DNA of 64,000 nucleotides from Staphylococcus americanisciuri (GTDB lineage: Bacteria; Bacillota; Bacilli; Staphylococcales; Staphylococcaceae): positions 178,874 to 242,873 of the forward strand of contig NZ_JANUXY010000003.1 of the NCBI RefSeq assembly GCF_024814435.1, in the 5' to 3' direction. A program made the translations under genes and the position numbers. The notes under the pieces were generated by a model, which was given only the letters and a program-made list of their open reading frames with translations, did not search any database and was not told the origin of the DNA. How positions within the stretch are numbered: position 1 is the first letter of the stretch; each line of letters begins with the position of its first letter. Shown piece after piece: positions 1 through 9,394 of this stretch.

Positions 1-1
1 C

Positions 2-493
2 ATTCATACACATATTCAGATTGAAGCGGAACCACATATGCAATCTATCGTAGTGGTCGATGCTTTAATGCGTTTATGCCGTGAGTTAGGTCCAACAGTT
101 GTAACATTCTTTGCACCCCCATATTATCCGGCGACTAATGCCTCTTATCATCCTTTAACTGAGCGCATTAGTGAGACCATTGATGCTACATTACAAGCGC
201 AGTTCAATCGTAAATCAAAGCGCATTCATTACTTCAATGGTATTAGTGATCTAAGCTATGTCGCACCATCACCTAATGGATCGGGCTTTGAAGCTTATGC
301 AGATAATACCCCTGTTTTTAATAAAACATACACAATTCCATTCGAAGCGATTGAAGCTATTCAGGCACCAATGATGAACTGTGGTCCTATTGGTAAAGAC
401 GCACACAAAGTGACAGAACGCATTCATACAAAAAGTGCTTTTGAAGAACTACCTGTTATTTTGTCAACTATCATTAAACAGCACTTTTTATAA
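2..493 (+). CDS. M20-family peptidase, RocB-like (3' part only)
   Basis: The reading frame is open from the window edge to a TAA at 491-493, so this is the C-terminal part of a gene that begins upstream. The residues before the first internal Met (HIQIEAEPH) read as protein, so that Met is not the start. The segments HYFNGISDLSYV and MMNCGPIGKDAHKVTERIH resemble the metal-site and C-terminal end of M20 zinc peptidases of the RocB (arginine utilisation) type. This is family resemblance only; the substrate is not known. A strong hairpin follows the stop codon. Confidence 0.7.
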   Translation: MHTHIQIEAEPHMQSIVVVDALMRLCRELGPTVVTFFAPPYYPATNASYHPLTERISETIDATLQAQFNRKSKRIHYFNGISDLSYVAPSPNGSGFEAYADNTPVFNKTYTIPFEAIEAIQAPMMNCGPIGKDAHKVTERIHTKSAFEELPVILSTIIKQHFL

Positions 494-498
494 GTATC

Positions 499-547
499 AA
501 AAAGACATTGTATTGACTACAATTTTGACCAATACAATGTCTTTTTA
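499..547. terminator. bidirectional terminator between the M20 peptidase gene and narT
   Basis: Arms AAAAAGACATTGTATTG and CAATACAATGTCTTTTT are a near-perfect inverted repeat of about 16 bp flanked by A and T runs. It can serve both the plus-strand peptidase gene and the minus-strand narT. Confidence 0.9.
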
Positions 548-559
548 CATTCTATTATT

Positions 560-1720
560 TTATGCTACTGTTTTTTCACGTTTTGATAAATTAAACATTG
601 TGAATAAGGCAATGACACCGAAGACAGCTAGGAAGATAAATGCCATGTTACTGCTTCCTGTCATTGAGGTCACTGCTGAAATAACAAGTGGTGGAAAGAA
701 TCCGCCGAGACCTCCCATCATTGAAACAATACCGTTTGCCACACCTGCTTCTTTCGCAAAATAGTGTGGTACAAGCTTAAAGATTAAGCCATTCCCGATA
801 CCGGCACAAACACTTACTGTCAAACAGCCAACTGTGAATAATACCATACCATTAGATAGACCAATAATTAAAGCACCGACAATCATTAATGAGAAGAATA
901 CTTTTAACATTGTAACAGCGTCGAATTTATCACCTAACATACCACCGACTGGACGTAAGAACGTTGCTAATGCGATAAATACACCCGTGCGAATACCAGC
1001 ATCTACTTTGTCTACGCCGAAGTGTTCTACTAAGAAGTTAGGTAAGAATAGACCGAATGCTACAAACGCACCGAATGTAATAAAATACCAGAAACTTGTG
1101 TAGTACAACTTGTAGTTACCTAATAGTTTACGTGATTGTTCTACTAATGGTACTTTTAATTTGGGTTCATTACCGTCACCAAGTAAGAACATAATAACTG
1201 CAAATACGGCCATCACGACCAAATAACTTCTAACAGTGTTTTGCCAACCGATAATACCAGCAATTGGTGGTGCTAAAAACGCTGATACAGCTGTTCCTAA
1301 GTTCCCCATGCCATAAATACCATTTGCAAGCCCCACTTTATCTTTTGCAAAGTATTTAGGAATAGACGTTACACCCACTGAGAAAATTGCACCGCCGACA
1401 CCTAGGAAGAACCCAGCAAACATCAAGTTACCTGGTGTCGCTGCTTGACTTAATAAGAAGATTGGCACAAGCAATACGATAAAGCTTGTGAAAAACACCC
1501 ATTTCGCACCGACGATATTTGTTAAATAACCAAACGGCACACGCAATACCGAACCTAAAATAACCGGAATTGCTAAAATAATTGATAATTGACCACTTGT
1601 TATATCAATGTCCTGGGAAATAAACGGCATTAACGGTGCAATAATTGTCCATGCCATGAATCCAGCAACTAAGCTGAGTGTTTGAAGTCCCAACTGTAAA
1701 CCAGCCTTTGATTTATCCAT
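560..1720 (-). CDS. narT: NarT nitrate/nitrite transporter (MFS, NNP family)
   Basis: A 386-residue protein with about 12 hydrophobic segments. The two Gly-rich signatures of nitrate/nitrite porters are visible: [17 protein letters not shown] (about residues 132-148) and [15 protein letters not shown] (about 330-344). A conserved Arg lies in TM2 ([11 protein letters not shown]60). In staphylococci NarT imports nitrate for NarGHI and is controlled by NreBC, which fits its place one operon away from nreABC. The start at 1720 is preceded by AAGGTGA. Length matches the family. Confidence 0.93.
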   Translation of the reverse strand: MDKSKAGLQLGLQTLSLVAGFMAWTIIAPLMPFISQDIDITSGQLSIILAIPVILGSVLRVPFGYLTNIVGAKWVFFTSFIVLLVPIFLLSQAATPGNLMFAGFFLGVGGAIFSVGVTSIPKYFAKDKVGLANGIYGMGNLGTAVSAFLAPPIAGIIGWQNTVRSYLVVMAVFAVIMFLLGDGNEPKLKVPLVEQSRKLLGNYKLYYTSFWYFITFGAFVAFGLFLPNFLVEHFGVDKVDAGIRTGVFIALATFLRPVGGMLGDKFDAVTMLKVFFSLMIVGALIIGLSNGMVLFTVGCLTVSVCAGIGNGLIFKLVPHYFAKEAGVANGIVSMMGGLGGFFPPLVISAVTSMTGSSNMAFIFLAVFGVIALFTMFNLSKREKTVA

Positions 1721-2230
1721 AATTGATTCACCTTTTTCTTTAATAGATCTCTGATATCAAAAGAATTATTCTACTATTTACTTTTGATACGTTTGTTCAT
1801 TCTCAGTGTAACGTGATTGTGAAATACATAACATAAGGACTTACCCTATACCGCTAAAGGAGTATCCCCTAACACAAAACAGACACAAATAGAACATTTT
1901 TAGGCTATTTCAAAATGGAAAAGTCTATCCATGCGCTATGTCATGGACAACGAGATGTTTTGCTTATTCATGTGCATGCAAACAATTGTAAACACAACGC
2001 CATATAATTCATTGAAATAAAATCGTTATACTCTAAAACTATAAATCACTAGAGATAATAAGTTATATATCTTTTCACATCAATTTTTACCGTTATTTTT
2101 TCAATAGCACGCTTAGCTGTAAAAAATATTCTATAAAAGAAATGTACATTTCAGATAAAACATGCTATTTTATTGTTAACAACTCAATTACATAGAGAGA
2201 TGAGTAATATTCAAGAAAGGAGGATTAACC
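1721..2230. other. divergent intergenic region narT / secreted protease
   Basis: 510 bases without a supported gene. It must hold both divergent promoters. Apart from the NreC-like palindromes and an isolated Rex-like half site (TTGTGAA near 1818-1824) I see nothing I can assign. The protease-proximal half is AT-rich. Confidence 0.6.
1832..1876. promoter_or_regulatory. degenerate NreC-like palindromes upstream of narT
   Basis: The region contains TAAGGacttaCCCTA and AAGGAgtatCCCCTA. These resemble the NreC box TAGGG-N4-CCCTA but have arm mismatches and a shifted spacer. narT is an established NreC target in other staphylococci, so they are plausible sites, but the match is weak. Confidence 0.4.
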
Positions 2231-3718
2231 ATGTTCAAAAAAGTATTTACGACATTGAGCATTCTTACAACACTTTACTTATTCAATACTGGACATATCA
2301 CTTATGCAGAGCAAGATGATACTATTTTAGAATCAACTGAAACAACAGTTATTGCAACACCAACAAATCATGACATTCCTGAAGCCACGGAAGAAGACAG
2401 CGAAACAAATTATAATATTCCTGAAGAAGTAGCAGAAAAAGACACTGAAACAAATGATGATATCCCTGAAGTAGTTGAAGCTACTGACAGTACTACATCA
2501 GCAATTAATATAATCGAAAATACAGAAAATTCAGAAATATATACTGTTAGTGACTCATCTGTAGCGACGGAAAATTCTGAAGTACAACCTATCTTTACAA
2601 CAAATGACTCTTCTTTATCTGATGAAAAAGTTATTGGTCAAGACAGTCGAATAGCTGTTAAAAATTACTTAGCTGATCCCTACAAAAAAATCGTACTTCT
2701 AAAAATGCATTTTAATAACTTCTCTGCAAAGGGTACCGGGGCAATGATTAATAAAAATACAGTTTTAACAGCGGCACATAATGTTTATGATTTTGCAACT
2801 AAGAGTTTTGCTGAACAAATAACTGTCATTGCTGGTGCTCAAGGAAAACTCCCTTTAGGAACAGCAACAGTTATTCAAAAGTTTGTTCCAAAAGAGTGGA
2901 TAAATTCTGCGTCTAAAGAATATGATTTTGCTGTATTAAAGTTAAATAATGATTTGGGGAATAAAACTGGATTTTTTTCTTTTTCTCAAGATACCTCACT
3001 CAATCAGACACTACAAATTGCCGGTTATCCTGGTGATAAAGAATCTAATACACTATATTCCGGAAAAGGCAGGCTATTAAAAACCACACAACATAACCTT
3101 TATTATGATGTGGATACATTTAATGGTGAAAGTGGCAGCCCTATTTTAAATGATCAAAATTTGATTATAGGTGTTCACACTGCTGGGTCTGCTGGACCTG
3201 ATGAATACAACTTGGGCACACGTATAAATAAAGAAAAATTAGCACTTATCAAACAATGGATTGGTGAGATACAAGAGTTAAAGTACGATAAAAAGGTCAC
3301 TATTTCAAAATCTAAAATTATCGTATGGAAAGACTTAAAAATCCATGACCGAGTTAACGATAAAAGTCTCACATTAGGTAGAGTATGTATTGCTAAAAAT
3401 GAATACATTCATCCAAATGGGCAAAGATATTTATCTTTATTCGATCATCGTGATAACTTCCTCGGCTATTTTAATAAAGTCGATACAACAGACTTAATCG
3501 CTGTAAAGTTAGACAAAGATGTACGAATCGTTTCAAAAAATTATGCAGTCTGGGGAAACTTTTTCTGGAATAAGAATCTAGGGCTTACCTCAAAATACTA
3601 CAACCAGACGCTAAAAGCAAAATACGTATACACACTTGGAAATGGTGCTAAGTATTATTCTTTGTATGACAGAAACAACAAGTGGATTGGTTATGTTAAT
3701 AGTCAAGCTACTAAATAA
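2231..3718 (+). CDS. secreted V8-like serine protease with GW-like C-terminal modules
   Basis: 495 residues starting after an excellent RBS (AAAGGAGG). Domains in order: a signal peptide with likely cleavage after TYA (about residue 26); an acidic linker with three imperfect repeats of about 15 residues built on DIPE/NIPE...ETN (about 48-87); a trypsin/glutamyl-endopeptidase fold with H183 (TAAHNVYD), D232 (EYDFAVLKL) and S301 (GESGSP); then two GW/SH3-like modules (about 352-420 and 421-495), each ending in a Gly-Tyr-(Phe/Val)-Asn motif. GW modules in staphylococcal autolysins bind lipoteichoic acid, so the enzyme is probably retained on the cell wall. The triad identifies the family; specificity for Glu and the target are inference. 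It is followed 11 bases later by an LPXTG protein gene, apparently in the same operon. Confidence 0.85.
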   Translation: MFKKVFTTLSILTTLYLFNTGHITYAEQDDTILESTETTVIATPTNHDIPEATEEDSETNYNIPEEVAEKDTETNDDIPEVVEATDSTTSAINIIENTENSEIYTVSDSSVATENSEVQPIFTTNDSSLSDEKVIGQDSRIAVKNYLADPYKKIVLLKMHFNNFSAKGTGAMINKNTVLTAAHNVYDFATKSFAEQITVIAGAQGKLPLGTATVIQKFVPKEWINSASKEYDFAVLKLNNDLGNKTGFFSFSQDTSLNQTLQIAGYPGDKESNTLYSGKGRLLKTTQHNLYYDVDTFNGESGSPILNDQNLIIGVHTAGSAGPDEYNLGTRINKEKLALIKQWIGEIQELKYDKKVTISKSKIIVWKDLKIHDRVNDKSLTLGRVCIAKNEYIHPNGQRYLSLFDHRDNFLGYFNKVDTTDLIAVKLDKDVRIVSKNYAVWGNFFWNKNLGLTSKYYNQTLKAKYVYTLGNGAKYYSLYDRNNKWIGYVNSQATK

Positions 3719-3729
3719 AAGGAGTGAAA

Positions 3730-4305
3730 ATGATGTTCAAAAAAACAATTGCTGTCTCTTTATTAGCAACAGCTACTTTTGCCGGAATAGCAAGTAATAC
3801 TTTTGCTGATAATTTTGATCCTTTATCAAATCTACCAACAGACGCTAATGGCGCTTGTATTATTGAAAGCGAGGATGAATTACAAACAGATAATATAGCA
3901 AACACGCAATTACCTTCTTCTACACAAAATGACACTACAACTGTTCAAGGTGTTCCATTCGATCATTGTAATGGATTTGTTTTTAAAACAACTCCTAAAA
4001 AATGGTCTATGAATCCACCAACAGATTTTACCGATTCTAATAGCCCACAAAATTCAGCAACCAATCATGTTGTACCAAAGACACCCGTTCAGACACCTGC
4101 ACAACAAGTGACACCTGCAACAGATAATAATATATCTCAACAAGAACCTACTCAATCACCTTCGTCATCACACACAAAATTAAAAGAATTACCAAATACA
4201 GGAACTGATACACAGACATCACCACTTGCTATCTTTGGTTTCATTCTATTGGGCGGCGCACTTTTAGCTTATCGTCCAGTTACATCCTTATCAAAATCAA
4301 AATAA
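3730..4305 (+). CDS. small LPXTG cell-wall-anchored protein, function unknown
   Basis: About 190 residues. The RBS AAAAGGAG lies just before two consecutive ATGs (3730 and 3733); an in-frame GTG at 3724 overlaps the RBS and is unlikely to be the start. There is a signal peptide with cleavage after TFA, a mature part with two Cys (ACIIE and DHCNG), a Pro/Thr/Gln-rich wall-spanning stretch, the sortase motif LPNTG, a hydrophobic segment and a short Lys-ending tail. The central segment FKTTPKKWSMNPPTDF is not a family I recognise. It starts 11 bases after the protease stop, so the two are probably co-transcribed. It could be a substrate, partner or inhibitor of the protease; the sequence does not decide. 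Confidence 0.85.
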   Translation: MMFKKTIAVSLLATATFAGIASNTFADNFDPLSNLPTDANGACIIESEDELQTDNIANTQLPSSTQNDTTTVQGVPFDHCNGFVFKTTPKKWSMNPPTDFTDSNSPQNSATNHVVPKTPVQTPAQQVTPATDNNISQQEPTQSPSSSHTKLKELPNTGTDTQTSPLAIFGFILLGGALLAYRPVTSLSKSK

Positions 4306-4311
4306 TATCAT

Positions 4312-4362
4312 CACCCCAATGTTGCAAGTCGATGCTTTCTACTTGTTATGTCGGGGTGTTTT
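4312..4362 (+). terminator. terminator of the protease/LPXTG operon
   Basis: CACCCC pairs with GGGGTG around an inner GCAAGT/ACTTGT stem, followed by TTTTT. Confidence 0.75.
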
Positions 4363-4371
4363 TGCGTAAAT

Positions 4372-4418
4372 AAAAAAGCAATCTCGCTTGTGTGACCACT
4401 CCCAAAATCGCTTTTATC
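4372..4418 (-). terminator. possible terminator of the nre operon
   Basis: On the minus strand an imperfect stem (AAGCGATTTTGG with GCGAGATTGCTT) ends in a run of six T. The stem has mismatches. Confidence 0.5.
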
Positions 4419-4421
4419 TAT

Positions 4422-5072
4422 TTAAAAATCAAGTAATTTCTTTTTCAACGCATATTCGACAAGCTCTGGTTTAGATTTCAAATCAAGCTTATCCATGATA
4501 CGTGTTTTATGCGCTTCGACAGTCTTAACAGATACAAAAAGTTTTTCAGCAATATCCTTATTACCATAACCCTTCGCAATCAATGGGAGAATTTCTAGTT
4601 CTCTCTTAGACAGTATTTTAAAGGGATCATTTGAGTAAGCATCGTCACTAGAAGACTGTACAAATTCTTTCACCAATGATGTCGTCATTTTTGGATCAAT
4701 ATATGTTTGCCCTTTATAGACAGTTCTGATTGCCAATAATAACTGTTCATCCGGTGCATTTTTTAAAATATAACCATTCGCTCCACTTCTCAAGACATGA
4801 AACAGATATTCTTCATCGTCAAACATCGTGAGAATTAATATTTTGGTATCAGGAAAGCTATCCCGTATTTTACTCGTTGCAATTAATCCTGATTCTCCCG
4901 GCGGCATACTCAAGTCCATAATCAGTACGTCAGGTTCATGCTCCATCACTTTCTGATATGCTTCTACCCCATCTGCAGCCGTTCCAACGACTTCCATATC
5001 CTCTTGAAAGTTCAAAATCATCGAAAAACCTGTGCGTACTACCGCGTGATCATCTGCAATTACAATTTTCAT
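4422..5072 (-). CDS. nreC: NreC response regulator (nitrogen regulation)
   Basis: 216 residues. I place the start at 5072 (MKIVIADDH), because GAGGAG lies 9 bases upstream; the longer in-frame extension lacks an RBS. The receiver domain has the acidic pair at D7/D8 and the phospho-acceptor D53 ([13 protein letters not shown]). The C-terminal LuxR/FixJ helix-turn-helix (about 148-205) contains [22 protein letters not shown]. In S. carnosus and S. aureus, phosphorylated NreC activates narG, nir and narT under anaerobiosis through TAGGG-N4-CCCTA palindromes, and such boxes occur in this window. It is the last gene of nreABC, 13 bases after nreB. Confidence 0.95.
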   Translation of the reverse strand: MKIVIADDHAVVRTGFSMILNFQEDMEVVGTAADGVEAYQKVMEHEPDVLIMDLSMPPGESGLIATSKIRDSFPDTKILILTMFDDEEYLFHVLRSGANGYILKNAPDEQLLLAIRTVYKGQTYIDPKMTTSLVKEFVQSSSDDAYSNDPFKILSKRELEILPLIAKGYGNKDIAEKLFVSVKTVEAHKTRIMDKLDLKSKPELVEYALKKKLLDF

Positions 5073-5085
5073 GCGCTTATTCTCC

Positions 5086-6126
5086 TCACTTTTGGTTAAT
5101 CGGTACATCAAGTGACACAATTGTACCTTTGCCTTTTTGTGTTTCGATATCTAGGTGCCCATTAACCAGTTCAGCTCGTTCGTTCATGCCATAAAGACCT
5201 AGTCCAGAACCTTTTGGTGAATCGCTTGGCTCGAATCCACACCCTTGATCAGACACTTCAGCATATAAAGTATCTGCTGTTCTTCTGACGGAAACATCCA
5301 CAGCGTCCACACCTGCATATTTCATCGCATTGAATACCGCTTCTTGTACAACACGATACACAACTGTTTCAATCTCACTGTCGAAACGCTGTGGCAGCAT
5401 ATCAAAGTGATAGTTCACGACCAATCCATAGTTCAGTTCGAGTTGCTTGAAATAAGACTTAAACGCTGCATCTAACCCCAAATCATCAAGTGACGAGGGT
5501 CTAAGTTCTAACGATAAGTTACGAATATCATCAATCAGTTTCGTCATTAGTCTTTCGATGTTTTTCGCACCATCGAGCAATGTCCCCATCTCTTGTTGGT
5601 ACTTTAGTAGACGCAACTCCACATTTACATTAATCAATTCTTGAACGACGCCGTCATGTAACTCTCGTGAAATGCGTTTGCGTTCATTCTCTTGTGCAGC
5701 AATTGTTTTTTGTATCATATTGCGCTGATATAACTTCTCTTGTCGCTGTAATTGCGGTGTCACATTTTGCAAGGTAAACGCCTTGATCTGATTCTCTTCA
5801 TCAATCGTTTGATATGTCGCAGTGAATGGTTCTACCTTATTACTTGTTGTTTTCATAAATACTTGAAATGCTGTACTATCAATATCCTCTGATTTTAGAA
5901 AGCAGTTATTACACGTCTGTAACGCATGCTCATTCGTATAACCTTCACAATGTCCACAAATCGTGTTCGAAATACCACTTAAATCATTCTCCGGTGATAT
6001 GACACGTTCGGCAGCTTCATTCATATAAATCACCTTACCATCAGCATCTATAAAAATAATCATTTCAGATGTTTGATGGTAATATGCATTTAAAAATGTT
6101 GAAAGCTCACTTAGTTGTTGTGTCAT
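5086..6126 (-). CDS. nreB: NreB oxygen-sensing histidine kinase
   Basis: 346 residues, cytoplasmic. The N-terminal PAS domain carries four Cys in the spacing C-x2-C-x11-C-x2-C (C57, C60, C72, C75), which ligates the oxygen-labile [4Fe-4S] cluster of NreB. The HisKA_3 dimerisation helix follows ([10 protein letters not shown]157), then an HATPase_c domain with DQGCGFEP and GSGLGLYGM. Without oxygen the intact cluster allows autophosphorylation and transfer to NreC. The start overlaps the nreA stop by four bases (ATGA), indicating translational coupling. All expected catalytic and cluster residues are present. Confidence 0.96.
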   Translation of the reverse strand: MTQQLSELSTFLNAYYHQTSEMIIFIDADGKVIYMNEAAERVISPENDLSGISNTICGHCEGYTNEHALQTCNNCFLKSEDIDSTAFQVFMKTTSNKVEPFTATYQTIDEENQIKAFTLQNVTPQLQRQEKLYQRNMIQKTIAAQENERKRISRELHDGVVQELINVNVELRLLKYQQEMGTLLDGAKNIERLMTKLIDDIRNLSLELRPSSLDDLGLDAAFKSYFKQLELNYGLVVNYHFDMLPQRFDSEIETVVYRVVQEAVFNAMKYAGVDAVDVSVRRTADTLYAEVSDQGCGFEPSDSPKGSGLGLYGMNERAELVNGHLDIETQKGKGTIVSLDVPINQK

Positions 6127-6593
6127 GATGGCATCACCTTATCCTCACTTGTTAAACTACCAATTCCTCTAATTTGAGAGATGTCTCTCGCAATCTTGGG
6201 TAACGGGGTTCCATCACGTTGACCGAATAACAACACACCTTTGACACGGTGATGATGCCAAAGTGGTATTGCAATTATCGAAGTAAGCTGTTCACTAATC
6301 AGTATTGGATAATTAAACAACGTGCTTTGAATTTGCTGTTCACTCGCATCATGAATCATCATTGGCTTCCCTGTTTTCATAACATTACCCGCGACACCGC
6401 GTCCATAACGTAGCTCGATGCGTCGATATCTTTCATTCAAGTTGCCTGACACGTATCTCCATTTGATCTTCGTGCCAACATGATTTTCTGTAGATAATGC
6501 GATACCAGCAAAGTCAAATTGATATTTTTGACGTAATCCATCCAACTCTCTTTGATAATCATGTTGTGAAAAATCAATCTGGTTCACGGTCAT
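6123..6593 (-). CDS. nreA: NreA nitrate receptor (GAF domain)
   Basis: About 156 residues forming a single GAF domain. NreA binds nitrate and, when empty, inhibits NreB phosphorylation, so it couples nitrate to the oxygen sensor. The gene starts 9 bases after the narI stop. TGGAG lies only 2 bases before the ATG at 6593 and an in-frame GTG at 6587 has better RBS spacing, so the exact start is uncertain by two codons; the GTG at 6596 overlaps the RBS and is unlikely. The position between narI and nreB is the usual staphylococcal order. Confidence 0.93.
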   Translation of the reverse strand: MTVNQIDFSQHDYQRELDGLRQKYQFDFAGIALSTENHVGTKIKWRYVSGNLNERYRRIELRYGRGVAGNVMKTGKPMMIHDASEQQIQSTLFNYPILISEQLTSIIAIPLWHHHRVKGVLLFGQRDGTPLPKIARDISQIRGIGSLTSEDKVMPS

Positions 6594-6602
6594 CACTCCA
6601 TA

Positions 6603-7280
6603 TTAAATTTTATGTTTACGATAAATGATATAACTACGGCTGGCATAAGTCAACGGCACACTCCATACATGTACCAAACGAGTGAATGGCCAACAAGCCA
6701 TAATCGTAAAGCCAAGTAAGATGTGCAATTTAAATGCAAGTGGTACGTTCATCATTAAACTTGAATCAGGGCTAAGTGTAAATACCCCTCTGAACCAAAT
6801 AGAAATCGTTTGACGATAATCAAAATCTGGCACTGTTGCATTCGTAACTAATGTGGCGTAACAGCCAACAAATACAATGGCTAATAGTAAAAAGTTCACA
6901 AAAATATCTGATGCTGAACTTAGACGACGAACATTTTGTTTTGTTACACGTCTTGCCGTTAATAGCAACATCCCTATCAATGTCATTATACCAAAAATGC
7001 TACCAATATACACTGCACCGATATGATAGAGGTGGTTATTGACCCCTACACTTTCCAACCAATGTGCTGGGATTAACAATCCAACGACATGCCCGAAAAA
7101 TACGGGAATAATCCCTAAGTGAAATAAGAGACTTCCCCATTTCAGCTGCTTTTTTTCAATAAACTCACTCGACTTTGCCGTCCACGAAAATTGATCAAAC
7201 TTATAACGTGCGATGTGACCAATGACAAAGATTGCAAGGCAAAGATATGGGAAGATTACCCATAAAAACTGATTAAACAT
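6603..7280 (-). CDS. narI: respiratory nitrate reductase gamma subunit (cytochrome b)
   Basis: 225 residues with five hydrophobic segments, the usual size of NarI. It anchors NarGH in the membrane and passes electrons from menaquinol through two b hemes. His residues in membrane segments (FHLGIIPVFFGHVVG and FKLHILLGF) are in the expected places for heme ligands. The start overlaps narJ by 8 bases. Confidence 0.95.
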   Translation of the reverse strand: MFNQFLWVIFPYLCLAIFVIGHIARYKFDQFSWTAKSSEFIEKKQLKWGSLLFHLGIIPVFFGHVVGLLIPAHWLESVGVNNHLYHIGAVYIGSIFGIMTLIGMLLLTARRVTKQNVRRLSSASDIFVNFLLLAIVFVGCYATLVTNATVPDFDYRQTISIWFRGVFTLSPDSSLMMNVPLAFKLHILLGFTIMACWPFTRLVHVWSVPLTYASRSYIIYRKHKI

Positions 7281-7848
7281 GTTGTTTCACCTCATCATCT
7301 TCTACTATACAGCGTTTTAATGTTTCGCGAAGACCACGGATTAAATGGCTGTATGGATTACCTTTTTCTTCTAAATATTTCATGATTGGGTACGTACCAT
7401 CTTCAATAATCATAATGAGCAGTTGCATATTTTCTTGCGCACGATCATCACCATCCATATTGGCTGCATATAAAAACTCCAACATTAATGGGAGATAATC
7501 CGATAACTCATTAGATGGCATCTCAAGACCGAACATTTCATATAAGACCTTGAGTTTTGCCAACATTTGACCGCGCTCTTTTTGCGTATCAAACTTATTA
7601 AACGTCATATAGAGCGTTGTTTTTTTGTTGAAATCAAATGTATCAGTATACAATGCTTGAATGTCTGACAAGCTTCTTTCATACATCAATTCACGATAAG
7701 TTTTCACATGAGGATACGCTGGGTGATCCTCAGTGAAGACTTCTTCAAATGTCTTTGGATGGAACGTTAACTTCTCCGGAAAACTTAATTGCTGACTCAT
7801 AAATCCTAATGTGTCTTTATAGTATTTCAGCATTTCAAGATTAATCAC
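7273..7848 (-). CDS. narJ: NarJ nitrate reductase assembly chaperone
   Basis: 191 residues from a GTG start at 7848. That codon is preceded at good spacing by GAGGGATTTTCC and overlaps the narH stop, and the encoded INLEMLKYYKDTLGF matches the N-terminus of staphylococcal NarJ. Upstream in-frame starts would lie inside narH with no RBS. NarJ is a TorD-like cytoplasmic chaperone needed for cofactor insertion into NarG and is not part of the final enzyme. Confidence 0.93.
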   Translation of the reverse strand: MINLEMLKYYKDTLGFMSQQLSFPEKLTFHPKTFEEVFTEDHPAYPHVKTYRELMYERSLSDIQALYTDTFDFNKKTTLYMTFNKFDTQKERGQMLAKLKVLYEMFGLEMPSNELSDYLPLMLEFLYAANMDGDDRAQENMQLLIMIIEDGTYPIMKYLEEKGNPYSHLIRGLRETLKRCIVEDDEVKQHV

Positions 7849-9394
7849 GGAAAATCCCTCCATAGAAACTTTCATTATAAATTTCTTGACCTGATTTACC
7901 TGCGCCTACTGATACGCTACAACCGTCACAGTTAGAACCGAAATACTCGCCTCCATAACCTTGACTACCTTGTGCCACATACGTATCCATATATTGTTCT
8001 TTGTGAGATGTTGGAATTACGAAACGATCTTCGTGTTTTGCAATGGCAAGTAGGCGATACATATCTTTCGCTTGACGCTCCGTTAAACCAACGCGTTCTA
8101 AGCGTGATACATCGAACGCACGCCCTGTATTTTGTGCACGCATGTAACTTCTCATCATTGCCATACGTTGTAATGAACCTTTAACCGCTGTTGTGTCCCC
8201 TGCTGTAAATAATTCAGCCAAGTATTGAACTGGTAAGCGCATTTCTTCAATTGCTGGGAAAATAGCGTCTGGATTATTCGCAGTGTTTTTCCCCTCAAAG
8301 TAATTCATGATTGGACTGAGTGGTGGACAATACCATACCATTGGCATTGTGCGATATTCTGGGTGTAATGGGAATGCCAATTTATATTCAATAGCCAATT
8401 TATAGATTGGTGAGTTTTGTGCGGCTTCAATCCACTCTTGTGCAATACCATCTTTTTCAGCTTGTTCAATGACCTCTTGATCAAATGGGTTCAAGAATAA
8501 ATCTAATTGTTTTTCGTACAAATCTTGTTCGTTTTCAGCTGTTGCTGCTTCTTGTACTCGGTCTGCGTCATAAAGCAATACGCCTAAGTAACGCATACGA
8601 CCTGTACATGTTTCAGAGCATACTGTCGGCAGACCCGCTTCAACACGTGGGAAGCAAAATGTACATTTTTCAGCTTTGTTTGTTTTCCAGTTGAAGTATA
8701 CTTTTTTGTACGGGCAACCTGTCATACAGTAGCGCCATCCACGACATGCTTCTTGGTCAACAAGTACGATACCATCTTCATCACGCTTATACATTGCACC
8801 TGATGGACATGATGCCACGCAGCTCGGATTCAAACAGTGTTCACATAGGCGTGGTAAATACATCATAAATGTTTGATCGAAGTTGAACTTGATGTCTTCT
8901 TCAATTTTTTGAATATTAGGGTCTTGTGGTCCTGTAATATGACCACCCGCTAAGTCATCTTCCCAGTTTGGTCCCCAGTCGATATCCATACGTTGACCTG
9001 TCATCACTGAATGCGCTTTGGCAACTGGCGTATGTTTAGAATCTTTAGCTGTTGTTAAATGCTCATAGTTGTATGTCCATGGCTCATAGTAATCTTTGAT
9101 GATTGGCATATCTGGGTTGTAGAAGATTTTACCTAATGCAATCTTGTTAATACGTGTCCCCGATTTCAATTCTAACTTACTATTTTTATTGAGCGTCCAA
9201 CCACCCTTGTATTGTTCTTGATCTTCCCAACGTTTCGGATAGCCAATACCTGGTTTGGTTTCTACGTTGTTGAACCACATATATTCCGCACCAGGTCGAT
9301 TCGTCCACGTGCTTTTACATGTCACACTACATGTATGACATCCAATACATTTATCTAGATTTAATACCATAGCTACTTGTGCTTTAATCTTCAA
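7841..9394 (-). CDS. narH: respiratory nitrate reductase beta subunit (Fe-S electron transfer)
   Basis: 517 residues. Four groups of Cys ligands are visible: CIGCHTCSVTC near the N-terminus, CEHCLNPSCVASC, CRGWRYCMTGC and CTFCFP...CSETC. The Trp in CRGWRYC replaces a Cys, as in other NarH proteins, giving one [3Fe-4S] and three [4Fe-4S] clusters. It transfers electrons from NarI to NarG on the cytoplasmic face. The start overlaps the narG stop by 11 bases. Confidence 0.97.
   Translation of the reverse strand: MKIKAQVAMVLNLDKCIGCHTCSVTCKSTWTNRPGAEYMWFNNVETKPGIGYPKRWEDQEQYKGGWTLNKNSKLELKSGTRINKIALGKIFYNPDMPIIKDYYEPWTYNYEHLTTAKDSKHTPVAKAHSVMTGQRMDIDWGPNWEDDLAGGHITGPQDPNIQKIEEDIKFNFDQTFMMYLPRLCEHCLNPSCVASCPSGAMYKRDEDGIVLVDQEACRGWRYCMTGCPYKKVYFNWKTNKAEKCTFCFPRVEAGLPTVCSETCTGRMRYLGVLLYDADRVQEAATAENEQDLYEKQLDLFLNPFDQEVIEQAEKDGIAQEWIEAAQNSPIYKLAIEYKLAFPLHPEYRTMPMVWYCPPLSPIMNYFEGKNTANNPDAIFPAIEEMRLPVQYLAELFTAGDTTAVKGSLQRMAMMRSYMRAQNTGRAFDVSRLERVGLTERQAKDMYRLLAIAKHEDRFVIPTSHKEQYMDTYVAQGSQGYGGEYFGSNCDGCSVSVGAGKSGQEIYNESFYGGIFRD

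Noticed and set aside
5073..5120. 16-codon N-terminal extension of NreC
   Set aside because: It overlaps the end of nreB and lacks an RBS; the MKIVIADDH start has one and matches the family.
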